Shown in pieces: positions 1-11,173 of a DNA stretch of 64,000 bases. Within the stretch, counting starts at the first letter, position 1, and the number at the start of each line of letters is the position of its first letter. This stretch comes from Megaustenia siamemsis (taxonomy: Eukaryota; Mollusca; Gastropoda; Stylommatophora; Ariophantidae): assembly GCA_032433765.1 (NCBI GenBank), contig JAVIAB010000102.1:16139232-16203231 (forward strand), given 5' to 3'. Below the pieces are notes generated by a model. The model saw nothing but the letters and a program-made list of their open reading frames with translations. It was not told where the DNA came from and made no database searches. Made by a program: the position numbers and the translations under genes.

Positions 1-2245
1 CTTAATTAGCGATGCTATTTACTTAATTAAAGATGTTACTTACTTAATTAGTGATGCTACTTCTCAATAATTTATGCTACTTCTTAATTGATGATGTTAC
101 TTACATAATTAGTGATGCTACTTCTTAATTGATGATGTTACTTACTTAATTAGTGATGTTACTTACTTAATTAGTGATGCTATTTACTTAATTAGTGATG
201 TTACTTACTTAATTAGTAATGCTACTTCTTAACTAGTGATGTTACTTCTTAATTGATGATGTTACTTACTTACTTAGTGATGTTACTTACTTACTTAGTG
301 ATGCTACTTACTTAATTAGTGATGCTACTTCTTAATTGATGATGTTACTCAATTGGTGATACTACTTATTTAATTAGTGATGCTACTTACCTTATTAGTG
401 ATGCTACTTCTTAATTGATGATGTTACTTACTTAATTAGTGATGTTACTTACATAATTAATGATGTTTCTTAAGTAATTAGTGATGCTACTTACTTAATT
501 AGTGATGCTACTTCTTAATTAGTGATGCTATTTTTAATTAGTGATGCTACTTCTTAATTGATGATGTTACTAACTTAATTAGTGATGTTACTTAATTAAT
601 TAGTGATGTTACTTAATTAGTAATGCTACTTCTTAATTAGTAATGCTACTTCTTAATTGATGATGTTACTTACTTAATTAGTGATGTTAATTACTTAATT
701 AGTGATGCTACTTACTTAATTAGTGATGTTACTTACTTAATTAGTGATACTACTTCTTAATTAGTGATGCTACTTCTTAATTGATGATGTTACTTTCTTA
801 AATAGTGATGTTACTTACTTAATTAGTGATGTTACATACTTAATTAGTGATGTTACTTACTTAATAAGTGAAGTTACTTACTTAATTGAAGATGTTACTT
901 ACTTAATTAGTGATGTTACTTACTTAATTAGTGATGTTACTTAATTAGTGATGCTACTTACTTAATTAGTGATGTTACTTTTTAATTGATGATGTTACTT
1001 ACTTAATTAGTGATGCTACTTCTTAATTGATGATGTTACTCAATTGGTGATACTACTTATTTTATTAGTGATGCTACTTACTTAATTAGTGATGTTACTT
1101 ACTTAATTAGTGATGTTGCTTACTTAATTTGTGATGTTACTTACTAAATTAGTGTTCTTACTTACTTAATTAGTGATACTTGTTACTTAATTGATGTTAC
1201 TTACTTAATTAGTGATGCTACTTACTTAATTAGTGATGCTACTTATTTAATTAGTGATGTTAATTACTTAATTAGTGAAGCTACTTACTTAATTAGTGAT
1301 GCTACTTACCTAATTAGTGATGCTACTTACTTAATTAGTGATGTTACTTACTTAATTAGTTATGCTACTTCCTAATTGATGATGTTACTTATTTAATTAG
1401 TGATGCTACTTCTTAATTGATGATGCTACTTACTTAATTAGTGATGTTACTTACTTAATTAGAGATGCTACTTACGTAATTAGTGATGCTACTTACTTAA
1501 TTAGTGGTGCTACTTACTTAATTAGTGATGCTATTTATTTAATTAGTGATGTTACTTACTTAATTAGTGATGCTACTTACTTAATTAGTGATGTTACTTA
1601 CATAATTAGTGATGCTACTTGCGTAATTAGTGATGTTACTTACTTTATTAGTAATGCTACTTACTTAATTAGTGATGCTACTTCTTAATAGTGATGTTTC
1701 TTACTTATTTAGTGATGTTACGTACTTAATTATTCATGTTACTTACTTAATTATTGATGTTACTTATTTAATTAGTGACGTTACTTTTTTAATTAGTGAT
1801 GTTACTTATTTAATTAGTGATGTTACTTACTTAATTAGTTATGTTACTTACTTAATTAGTGATGCTACTTCTTAATTGATGTTGTTACTCAATTGGTGAT
1901 ATTACTTATTTAATTAGTGATGTTACTTACTTAATTGATGATTTTACTTACTTAATTAGTGATACTTGTTACTTAATTAGTGATGTTACTTAGTTGATGA
2001 CACAAGTTACTTAATTAATGATACAACTTACTTAATTAGTGATACCACTTAATTAATTAATGATATTAGTTACTTAATTAGTGATACTATTTACTTAATT
2101 AGTGATACTATTTAATTAATGATACTTTTTACTTAATTAGTGATACTATTTACTTTATTAGTGATACCACTTAATTAATTAGTGATACTAGTTACTTAAT
2201 TAGTGATACTATTTACTTTATTAGTGATTCTACTTACTTAATTAT
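1..2245. repeat. 21-bp minisatellite, AT-rich
   Basis: Roughly a hundred diverged copies of a 21-bp unit (GATGTTACTTACTTAATTAGT), mixed with shorter variants in which ACTTACTTAA becomes ACTTCTTAA. The last 300 bp drift to a GATACTA form. The array runs off the left edge, so its full length is unknown. Because 21 is seven codons, part of it (1672-1875) reads open as a repeated DVTYLIS peptide; this is not a gene. Positions 2246-2377 are unique sequence with nothing recognisable. Confidence 0.95.
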
Positions 2246-2377
2246 TGACGTGATGATATTCACTTATTACTACACGGTATGAATGAATACAACATAAGAA
2301 AAAGAGCAATTTGACGCATGGACACACCTTTAAGTAGGTAGGAACAAAGTAAAAGGAAAACGATGTTGTAGATCATT

Positions 2378-2830
2378 GTGTTTATCTCTTTTTATCAAGT
2401 TCTAATCTTTGTGTTTATCTCTTTTTATCAAGTTCTAATCTTTGTGTTTATCTCTTTTTATCAAGTTCTAATCTTTGTGTTTATCTCTTTTTATCAAGTT
2501 CTAATCTTTGTGTTTATCTCTTTTTATCAAGTTCTAATCTTTGTGTTTATCTCTTTTTATCAAGTTCTAATCTTTGTGTTTATCTCTTTTTATCAAGTTC
2601 TAATCTTTGTGTTTATCTCTTTTTATCATGTTCAAATCGTTGTGTTTATCTCTTTTGATCAAGTTCTAATCTTTGTGTTTATCTTTTTTTATCAAGTTTT
2701 AATCTTTGTGTTTATCTTTAGTTATCAAGTGTCAATCTCTATGTTTATTTTTTATTACCAAGTTTTAATCTTTGTGTTTATCTTTTGTTTTCAAGTGTTA
2801 ATCTTTATATTTATCTTTTGTTATCGAGGT
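2378..2830. repeat. 33-bp minisatellite
   Basis: About thirteen copies of a 33-bp unit containing TTTATCTCTTTTTATCAAG. The first seven are almost identical and later copies decay. Thirty-three bp is eleven codons, so the plus strand is open for 151 residues as an FISFYQVLIFV repeat. The composition is hydrophobic and low complexity, and I do not regard it as a protein. Confidence 0.93.
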
Positions 2831-3410
2831 TAATCTTTGTGTTATTCTCTGTGTTAATCTTTGTGTTAATTTTTGTGTCTATCTTTTGTTATCAGAGGTT
2901 AATTTTTATGTTAATATTTGTGTTAATCTTTGTGTTTATCTTTTGTTATCAGAGGTTAATCTTTGTGTTAATCTCTGTGTCAATGTTGTGTTTTTTCTTT
3001 TGTTATCAGAGATTATCTTAGTGTTAATCTTTGTGTTAGTCTCTGTGTTAATCTTTGTGTTAATTTTTGTGTTCATCTTTTGTTATCAGAGGTTAAGCTC
3101 TGTGTTAATCATTGTGTTTATCTTTTGTTATCAGTGGTTAATCTCTGTGTTAATCTTAGTGTTAATCTTTTGTTATCAGAGCTTAATATTTGTGTTAATC
3201 TTTGTGTTAATCTTTTGTTATCAGTGGTTAATCTCTATGTTAATCTTAGTGTTAATCTTTTGTTATCAGAGCTTAATCTTTGTGTTAATCTTTGTGTTAA
3301 TCTTTGTGTTAATCTCTGTGTTAATCTTTGTGTTTATCTTTTGTTATCAGAGGTTAATCTCTGTGTTTATCTTTGTGTTAATATTTGTGTTTATCTTTTG
3401 TTTCTCAAAT
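2831..3410. repeat. 12-bp-based repeat (GTTAATCTTTGT) with interspersed TTTTGTTATCAGAG
   Basis: This continues from the 33-bp array and shares its TCTTTGTGTTTATCTTT vocabulary, so the two probably have one origin. The basic unit is GTTAATCTTTGT, punctuated every 40-60 bp by TTTTGTTATCAGAG. Overlapping open frames here are repeat artefacts. Positions 3411-3630 are unique sequence without a recognisable feature. Confidence 0.9.
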
Positions 3411-3636
3411 GCTAATCTGTACACCAGTTTGTACATATCTTTTCTGGTCTCCGCCGTTAACGATCGGTAAACCCGAGATATTCAAACTTGTTCAATTGTT
3501 TTCTACTAAACGTTTACGATTACTGTTTTATTTAATGTGAATTCAACATCGTCATTATCAGGTGCCATGCCGGTTAGAATAAGCGGTAATCTCTTTCCGC
3601 TTCACTCGGTCCTTCATACATGTCAAAATTTTCGTC

Positions 3637-3842
3637 ATGCCATTTGTATATATTGTAACAACTGGAAAAACCGAGGGCCGAAGAGATAGAGGGAAGCAAA
3701 GAAAAAATATACCAGACAGCTTAAGAAAATGGCTTGGCAGAAGGTCAACAACAGAAATGATAAATAACTGTCGAGATCGAAAATTGTTGAGAGACATGAT
3801 CACCTACGCCAGCAGGCCCGATACTTGATGATGATGATGAGT
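3637..3842 (+). mobile_element. LINE-alpha 3' fragment (RT C-terminal tail)
   Basis: This is the 3' end of a non-LTR retrotransposon. It encodes only the last ~60 residues of the reverse-transcriptase protein: a YIVTTGK segment, then GRRDRGKQR, LGRRSTTEMINNCRDRK and a final RDMITYAS. The stop is followed by the (GAT)n tail TTGATGATGATGATGAG, which recurs at the end of every LINE-alpha copy in the window. The fragment is strongly 5'-truncated, as expected from incomplete target-primed reverse transcription. It carries no catalytic RT motif and is dead on its own. Confidence 0.85.
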
Positions 3843-4014
3843 AGATTGTGAAGATCTTTTTGGCTGTCTTCTTTTAATTCTCATCTGCAAACTTGTCGTT
3901 GTTTATGTTGGCCCCCCAGCTCTTTTCCACCACTTTAATACCCGGCTTGTTCAAAATTGTTTTAAAAATATTCTCGCTGTAGAAAGAAAATCTACCGCTA
4001 ATTTACACATTCTG

Positions 4015-4600
4015 TATCAGGTCTACGTTTCATTAACAAAATCGTTTTTACGATAACGGCTTGTTAAACCTCTGATCAACGGTTCTATACCAAGCCGGAG
4101 AGAAATAATTCATCCATTTTGGAAACAACCGGAAAATAAGTTGAACGCATTCGAAAATAAATGTCTAAGGAAAATACTTGGTATAGCGTGGAACGAATTC
4201 AAAACAAACGAGGAAATTAGAGAAATCGCCAATCAACCATTAATATCTTCAGTAATAAAGAAAAGACGATGGTCATATGTTGGACATGTGATGAGAAGAG
4301 ATAATAACCGAATAACAAAGCAAGCCCTCATATGGGAAACAACAGGTAAAAGAAAAAGAGGAAGACCCAGGGAGACACTGAGAAGAACATTGATGAGAGA
4401 GGCAAGAGCAGCAGGAATCGGCTCCCTCAATGAGATAGAACTGCTTGCACAGAACAGAGACAGATGGCGAGATTTGATAAAATATCTTTAAAAGAAAACT
4501 GCTAGAACAAAAAATTCATATAGGAGAAGGTGTATCTTGGTCTACGCCCTATGGGCCGGTTACGGCTCGAAAGGTCAATAGATAGATAGATAGATAGAAA
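4015..4600 (+). mobile_element. LINE-gamma 3' fragment (RT C-terminal tail)
   Basis: An open frame from 4141 to 4491 (116 residues) encodes the C-terminal part of a second LINE family. It reads NAFENKCLRKILGIAWNEF, then GHVMRRDNN, KRKRGRPRETLRRTLM and a final NRDRWRDLIKYL. This is the cysteine-containing, basic tail that follows the RT domain in many invertebrate non-LTR elements. Sequence from about 4015 is still shared with the second copy at 47793, so the element starts before the frame. The 3' end carries a short (GATA)n tail at 4577-4600. RT catalytic motifs are absent, so the copy is 5'-truncated. Confidence 0.85.
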
Positions 4601-4815
4601 GAAAATAAATCTGGTGACAATACACATCCCTGTCGCACTTCCATGTCTTGGTTGTTGATATTCTCCATCTTTGTTTTCGCTTATAGTGGCTGCTTCCTGT
4701 TTCATCTATATAAGTTTAATAATCATCAGATCTTTACTGTCTACTTCGTTATTTTGTGAATTACACGCTATATAGCTCACGCTTCTGAATATGTTTTTTG
4801 TGTGAATTACAGGCT

Positions 4816-5152
4816 ATAATAGGGGGACTCGGTAGTCTAGTTGGGAAAACCACCCGACTGGACTACCGACGTTCGGACAACCCGTGTTCGATTCCCGCTG
4901 GGAGCAGTGTGAATTGTACTCGTGGTTGGAACAAAAAAATACCCCCACGGTCGACCCAGCCGTTGGCAGAAATGGGTACCAGGGTACTACCCTGAGAAGG
5001 TGAGGAATGTCCCCTCGCATCTATGTTTCGATGCTTGAGGCGACACTATACAGAAATTTCCGAACATTTCTGGATAGGCGTCCGAGCACGTATAGGAATT
5101 GAAACTCGCGTGCAAAGACGCCGGTTCAAGTCTCGTACTTTGCCTTAACTTA
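4816..5152 (+). mobile_element. SINE-A, tRNA-derived
   Basis: The head resembles a tRNA, with a pol III A box (TAGTCTAGTTGG) near 4831 and a B box (GTTCGATTCC) near 4888. A body of about 150 bp follows. The element ends in a second B-box-like stretch (GGTTCAAGTCTCG) just before the terminal TACTTTGCC. The flanks belong to a short local repeat of about 47 bp (ATTACACGCTATATAG, seen at 4760, 4806 and 5205), and the SINE interrupts its middle copy. Open frames across it are meaningless. The same family recurs at 10287 and 49953. Confidence 0.88.
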
Positions 5153-5289
5153 CCTTACACTATATAGTTCACATTTCTAGATATATTTCATATAAATTAC
5201 ACGCTATATAGTTCACGTTTATGGATATTTCCCCTTCGTGAAGCTTATGTTTTCATCTCCCTTGCTGCTGACTCGGTTTTGCTGAACGC

Positions 5290-5720
5290 GATTCTGTCAT
5301 GTCGCAACTGCTTTTGCAACTTAATATTAGCAATGATCATTTATGAAATATTAAATTTGTTTGTAATTTTATATTTGCAATGATCATTTCCTTGTTTCCA
5401 CAACTACTTTTACAATAATTTTCCAATGATCATTTATGACTTGTCACATTTACCTGTGCAACTTAATTTCCCAATAATCATTTGTGAGATGTCACAATTA
5501 TTTTTGCAACTTAGTTTTCCAATGATCATTTAAAAATTGTCACAATTACTGTTGTAACTTAATGTTTGCAATGATAATTTATCTGACTTCAGAATTGTAA
5601 CAATTGATTTCGTTAGTAACTTAATGTTTCCCATAATTACCTTTCACATTTCGTGATTGGTGCCATTACCCACGTGACTTCACATTTACAGTAATGACTC
5701 CACACAGATAATGTTTGCAA
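5290..5720. repeat. Degenerate tandem repeat, 45-60 bp
   Basis: Five or six diverged units each carry AATGATCATTTATGA preceded by GCAACTTAATTTT. Spacing varies from about 42 to 60 bp, so this is an old, decayed array. Confidence 0.7.
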
Positions 5721-6355
5721 AATGTACTCTTTACAACTAATGTTTGTTACAATTATCCTTCACAACCAATGTTCCGATAAACGACTTGCTTCTACCCTCC
5801 TCTCCCCAGGTCTCAGTACAGGTCTAATGGCTTCTTGCCTGCTTCCTATGGCTCCTATGATAGCGTATCATCTCATTCTAAAAAGCTTCCGCCACATCAT
5901 CGATCCATACTTCACTTAGTTTTCCTGCCGATTGATCAAAGGTGACTACACCGGCAGAATTAGAAACGCTTTACAGCGGCACGACACGGCTAAATTTACA
6001 CTCCGGCAAAAAGGACTGCGTCAACGACAAAGCCCGTCACAAATGAGACTAATTAATATAGACGAACGTGATTTGTAAGAATTATGGAGATAAACTGTAT
6101 GATTTATAGGTAGAGTTTTCTTATCAGTAAGATTGTGTTTAATATTAAATTGTTTATATAGAAGGGTTTTAGAAGCTAGACAACATCTAATGTAAAGTAG
6201 ACTTTTTCCCGTGGAATGGTTTTTTTTAGAGGCAGGTTGATGTTTATAGAAAAGAGAGGATTTTTTATGAAGATGTTTCTCTTCATTATTTATAGAAAAT
6301 ATGTTCTTGCGATTCTTATTGTGAGATTGATAGAAAATATTGTATAGTAAAAGTA
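5721..6355. other. Unique AT-rich sequence, nothing recognised
   Basis: No repeat family, RT fragment or convincing exon was seen here. A 65-residue open frame at 5722-5919 has no recognisable motif. The last ~250 bp are T-rich on the plus strand. Confidence 0.5.
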
Positions 6356-7778
6356 TAGGTTACCTCCCTGCCTTGCTAGGGGTATGGGGAAATGGTGTTA
6401 GTGACTATCGTATGGGGAAATGGTGTTAGTGACTATAGTCTGAGGAAATGGTGTTAGTGACTATAGTATAGGGAAATAGTGTTAGTGACTATCGTATGGG
6501 GAAATGGTGTTAGGGACTTTAGTATGGGGAAAATGGTGTTGGTGACTATCGTATGGGGAAATGGTGTTAGTGACTATAGTCTGGGGAAATGGTGTTAGTG
6601 ACTATAGTATAGGGAAATGGTGTTAGTGACTATCGTATGGGGAAATGGTGTTAGGGACTTTAGTATGGGGAAAATGGTGTTGGTGACTATCGTATGGGGA
6701 AATGGTGTTAGTTACTATCGTATGGGGAAATGGTGTTAGTGACTATCGTATGTGGAAATGGTGTTAGTGACTATCGTATGTGGAAATGGTGTTAGTGACT
6801 ATCGTATGTGGAAATGGTGTTAGCGACTATCGTCTGGGGAAGTGGTGCCATTGACTATGGTATGGGGAAGTGGTGCTTGTGACTATCATATGTGGAAATG
6901 GTGTTAGTTACTATCATATGTGGAAATGGTGTTAGTGACTATGGTATGGGGAAGTGGTGCTAGTGACTATCATATGTGGAAATGGTGTTAGTTACTATCA
7001 TATGTGGAAATGGTGTTAGTTACTATCATATGTGGAAATGGTGTTAGTTACTATCATATGTGGAAATGGTGTTAGTGGCTATCATATGTGGAAATAGTGT
7101 TAGTGACTATCGTATGTGGAAATGGTGTTAGTTACTATCATATGTGGAAATGGTGTTAGTTACTATCATATGTGGAAATGATGTTAGTGACTATCATATG
7201 TGGAAATAGTGTTAGTGACTATCGTCTGGGGAAGTGGTGTTAGTGGCTATCATATGTGGAAATGATGTTAGTGACTATAGTATAGGGAAATGGTGTTAGT
7301 GACTATCGTCTGGGGAAGTGGTGCCATTGACTATGGTATGGGGAAGTGGTGTCATTGACTATGGTATGGGGAAGTGATGTTAGTGACTATCATATGTGGA
7401 AATGATGTTAGTGACTATCGTCTGGGGAAGTGGTGTCATTGACTATGGTATGGGGAAGTGATGTTAGTGACTATCGTCTGTGGAAATGATGTTAGTGACT
7501 ATCGTCTGGGGAAGTGGTGTCATTGACTATGGTATGGGGAAGTGGTGTTAGTGACTATCATATGTGGAAATGATGTTAGTGACTATCATATGTGGAAATG
7601 GTGTTAGTGACTATCATATGTGGAAATGGTGTTAGTGACTATCGTCTGGAGAAGTATCGTTACTGACAATATCTGTCCATGAACAAAGGCACATTTTTGG
7701 GCGATGTGGTCGATATTAAGCCAGGTCGCCTTTAATTCATCGAAAAAATCTCTGGTACTCATTTTATTTTTAGGAACT
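6356..7778 (-). mobile_element. SINE-B remnant split by an expanded internal minisatellite
   Basis: Left of the array, 6356-6390 (GTTACCTCCCTGCC, then TATGGGGAAATGGTGTTAGT) aligns with the reverse complement of the SINE-B 3' end seen at 11112-11173. Right of it, 7660-7778 aligns with the continuing body: TTTTGGGCGATGTGGTCG here versus TTTTGGGGTAATGTGGTCG at 12013, and AAAAAATCTCTGGTACTCATT versus the AAAAAATCCGGTACCCATT region near 12066. The copy is much more diverged than the SINE-B at 57906, so it is old. The head is not recognisable beyond about 7780. Confidence 0.75.
6385..7655. repeat. 28-bp minisatellite derived from the SINE-B body
   Basis: About 45 copies of a 28-bp unit: TATGGGGAAATGGTGTTAGT then GACTATCG. 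Subtypes occur in blocks (TCTGGGGAAGTGGTGCCATT, CATATGTGGAAATGGTGTTA). The unit matches a single stretch of SINE-B (GGGAAATATGGTGTTAGTGA), and the flanks continue SINE-B on both sides. The array therefore appears to be an in-place amplification of an internal SINE segment. Confidence 0.93.
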
Positions 7779-8112
7779 TTGAAGAAAACAGATTCCGATA
7801 ATCCATCTTTTTCTGTCGGCAAAATTAGAACAGGACAAGGGAGGTGATTCACAACTTGTGGGTTGAGACGATCAAGAGAACGGCATTAATGTCTAAAGAA
7901 GCTGCAGAATATATGAAATATAGATAGCCAAATGTGTAAACACTGAAACATACAGAGAAATAGAAAATATAGTGGTTTGCTTACGTTTTTCTGGTTAAAT
8001 AAAACAAGCAGGACAGTTGTAACAAATAAAACGAGGTATCAGACAAGCCTGTGTTCTGTCGGATTTATTCTCACTATACAGCGAACACATTATGACATCA
8101 ATAGTAGACACA

Positions 8113-8715
8113 TAATCAGGTAAATGAATTTAAATATTTGAGAACTTTGTTAAACTCAGACGGAAGATGTACAAAAGAAGTGAGATGCAGAATGGCTCAG
8201 GCAAAAGCAGCTTTCCAAAAAATGAGGAAAATACTATGCAATCCATTTTTGACAATAGAAACAAGAAAAAGAGTTCTGAAATGTTACGTAGAGCCAGTAT
8301 TAACATATGGATGTGAATCATGGACAATTGGACAACAGACAAGAAAATCACTGGAGTCTGTAGAAATGTGGTTTTAGAGAAGAATGTTGGGAATACCATG
8401 GATAGCTAAGAAGAGTAATGAAAAGGTTCTGAGAGAGGTCAAAGCAAAAAGAGAGTTAATTTCCAATGTTAGGAAGAAACAATCATCATTTTTTAGCCAT
8501 GTAATGAGAAGAGAACAACTGGAATATATTGTAACAACTGGACAAATTGAGGGACGAAGAGGTAGAGGGAAGCAAAGAGAAAAAATAATAGACAGCTTAA
8601 GAGAATGGCTTGGCAGAAGGTCAACAACAGAAATTATAAATAGCTGCCGAGATCGAAAGTTGTGAAGAGACATGATCGCCTACGCCACTAGGCCCGGTAC
8701 TTGATGATGATGATG
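8113..8715 (+). mobile_element. LINE-alpha insertion in LINE-alpha2 (TSD AGTAGACACA)
   Basis: A 5'-truncated LINE-alpha copy. It encodes the RT thumb and tail: QVNEFKYLRTLLNSDGRC, MAQAKAAFQKMRK, YVEPVLTYGCESWTIG, RRMLGIPW, SHVMRREQLEY, and RGRGKQREK to the end. Two in-frame stops interrupt it, at 8375 (Trp to stop after EMWF) and 8663. It ends in TTGATGATGATGATGAG. The decamer AGTAGACACA flanks it at 8103-8112 and 8716-8725. Removing it restores the LINE-alpha2 reading. Confidence 0.87.
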
Positions 8716-8782
8716 AGTAGACACAGAAGTAATTGAAATCAACGGTCATAATGTCAACAATTTGCCATATGCAGATGACACA

Positions 8783-9845
8783 AAGCTTTTGATAGAGTAC
8801 ACCACAAATAACTTATAGAATGCCTAAAAGAGATACATCTAGATGACATGGACATACGACTAATATGTAATCTATACTCGGAGCAAACAGAAATAATAAA
8901 ATATAACAAAGAGAACTCTACACCCATTGATATAAAAAGAGAAGTAAGACATGGATGCATCCTATCACCAAGCTTGTTCAATCTATACACTGAGCAAATC
9001 TTTAAAAACATCATAGAGATGCCAGGCCTACACATTAATGGAAAGATAATCAATAACCTAAGATATGCTGACGATACTGTACTAATGGCAGAAAATACTA
9101 AAGATCTACAACAATTACTTAATGTAATAAACATGACAAGCAAAAAATATGGACTAGATGTGAATATAAAAAAAACTAAAACTATGATCATAAACAAAGA
9201 AAATATTCAAAACCCACAAGTGGATATCAAAATTGAAGGAATAGACCTGGAGACAGTTCAGAACTACAACTACCTTGGACATACTATAACCAGTTATGGA
9301 AAATGTACAACTGAAATAAATAAAAGGATAGGAATGGCAACAAGTAATTTTAATGTCATGAAGAACATATTAACATGAAAACAAATAATACCAGGGCTAC
9401 AACTAAGAATAGCAAAATGTTATGTCTTCTCAACATTCCTATATGGTGCAGAAACATGGACATTAGACAAGAAAACAGAACAGAGAATTGAAGCCTTTGA
9501 AATGTGGATATATAGAAGAATAGGTAGAATTGGATGGAAGGAAAAGAAAACAAACGATGAAGCCTTAAAACAACTAAAAATGAAAAGAGAAGTACTAAAC
9601 ACAATTCAAACAAGACAAATGCGATTTTTGGGCCATGTTAAAAGACATAACAGCCTACTAAAAGTAATCCTGGAGGGGAAAATACAAGGTGGCAGAGGCA
9701 GACCAAGACTAACATGGACGAGTAACATCAAAAGATGGACAAACCAGCTTATGACAACCTGCACCATCAAAGCAAGAGACAGAGCTGAATGGCGCTACAT
9801 GATAGTCAACCCTCGCAGCGGAGATGGCACTCGATGATGATGATG
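8783..9845 (+). mobile_element. LINE-beta insertion in LINE-alpha2 (TSD AGATGACACA)
   Basis: This is the longest RT stretch in the stack. It opens with KAFDRV (RT motif A, from 8783), continues with REVRHGCILSPSLFNLY (motif B) and NNLRYADDTVLMAE (catalytic YADD, near 9065), then KKTKTMI, YNYLGHTI and the tail GHVKRHN and GGRGRPRLTWTSNIKRW. Reading is continuous from 8785 to 9837 except for stops at about 8809 and 9376. It ends GATGATGATGATGAG. Its sequence is distinct from LINE-alpha, so it is another family sharing the same tail type. AGATGACACA is repeated at 8773-8782 and 9846-9855. Confidence 0.87.
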
Positions 9846-9865
9846 AGATGACACAGTCTTAATAG

Positions 9866-10276
9866 ACGGATCAATTCAGAGGAAGAGGCATGTTTACAGC
9901 ACTCGGAAAAAATGACAAATAATCAACAACATAGGAAAAAATACAGATACACAATGTATTTCCGAGCTGTGACGCAGCCTTATGCTATAGTCACGAAAAC
10001 ACCTGCGTGAAAGACACTTCTACGATAGCTAATTTTTTAGTTATCTGAGTGGCAGTTTTCCCTAACGTTTGGCTTTTCGTGGCAAGGCGCTGTGCCACTG
10101 AGTACGGGTTCGATCCTGCTTCGGCCCATATATTGTTCTTTGTTTTTTTCTGTTGTTGATTATTTGTCATTTTTTCCGAGTGCTATAAACATACCTCTTC
10201 CTCTGAATTGATTCGCTGATTATCGCCTCGGAAGTATCCCTATATAATAATATTCATTTATTATTATTTGTCTCCG
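9866..10276 (+). mobile_element. SINE-C with an inverted 5' segment (TSD GTCTTAATAG)
   Basis: A tRNA-related SINE with CTGAGTGGCAG (A-box-like) near 10033 and GGGTTCGATCCTG (B box) near 10108. A T-rich linker follows, then the conserved 3' body GATTATTTGTCATTTTTTCC, CATACCTCTTCCTCTGAATT and TATTATTTGTCTCC. Uniquely among the copies here, positions 9871-9930 are the reverse complement of 10152-10211 (58 of 60 bases by eye). GTCTTAATAG precedes it at 9856-9865 and follows it at 10277-10286. Confidence 0.82.
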
Positions 10277-10286
10277 GTCTTAATAG

Positions 10287-10614
10287 GTGGCCTCGGTAGC
10301 CTAGTTGGAAGAAACGACCCGACTGGGCTACCGACGTTGGGACAACCCGTGTTCGATTCTTGCTGGAAGTAGTGTGAGTTGTACTCGTGGTTGGACACAA
10401 AATATCCCCACTGTCGACCCAGTTGTTGGCAGAAATGTGTACCGTGTAGTAATACTCTGGGAAGGCGAGAAATGCCGCATTGCATCGTGAGTTTAGATGC
10501 TTAAAGCGACACTATCCAGAAGTCTCTGAACACTTCTGGATAGACAGCCGAGCACATCTGGGTGAAAAATCGCGTGCTAAGACGCCGATTCAAGTCTCGT
10601 AATTTACCTTTATT
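10287..10614 (+). mobile_element. SINE-A in LINE-alpha2 (TSD GTCTTAATAG)
   Basis: A SINE-A copy like that at 4816, with tRNA-like head (GGTAGCCTAGTTGG A box, GTGTTCGATTC B box), body GTTGGCAGAAATGTGTACC, and the tail tRNA-like end GATTCAAGTCTCGTAATTT. It starts directly after the 3' copy of the SINE-C target decamer and ends at another copy of GTCTTAATAG (10615-10624). Two SINE families were therefore integrated consecutively at one decamer. Confidence 0.85.
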
Positions 10615-11173
10615 GTCTTAATAGCAGAGACGGTGAAAGAACTACAAGAAATGATGAAATTACTAGTGAAAACATGAAAAGTCTCGGCCTCAACAGTAAA
10701 AAACAAGTAATTGTCATGTGAAGAAGCAATCATCACTATCATTCAAGATAAAAATTAAGGGGACAAATCTGAAACAAGTGCTGAGACTCAAATACGTGGG
10801 CACAATAACAACATCAGATGGAAGATGCATCACAGAAATAAAAAGCAGAAAAGCTCAGACCAAAATAGCATTTCATAAAATGAAAAACGTCTTGTGCAAC
10901 AAGTCAATGTCAATTTAAGTGAGAAAGAGAGTTAATCGGTGCTATATAGAGCCGATTATTACATATGGAAGTGAATCATGGATAGTAGAGAAACAAATGA
11001 AAAGACATTTTTGCGAGACCCAAGAGATGGTATTTCTCAGAAGAATGTTGACAGTTTCTTGGAAGCTGAGACCAACGAGGAAGTTCTCAAAGAGGCCAAC
11101 ACGAAAAAAAAAGTAAAGTACCCCGTCACGCCAAGTGGCGTATAGGGAAATATGGTGTTAGTGACCCTATATT

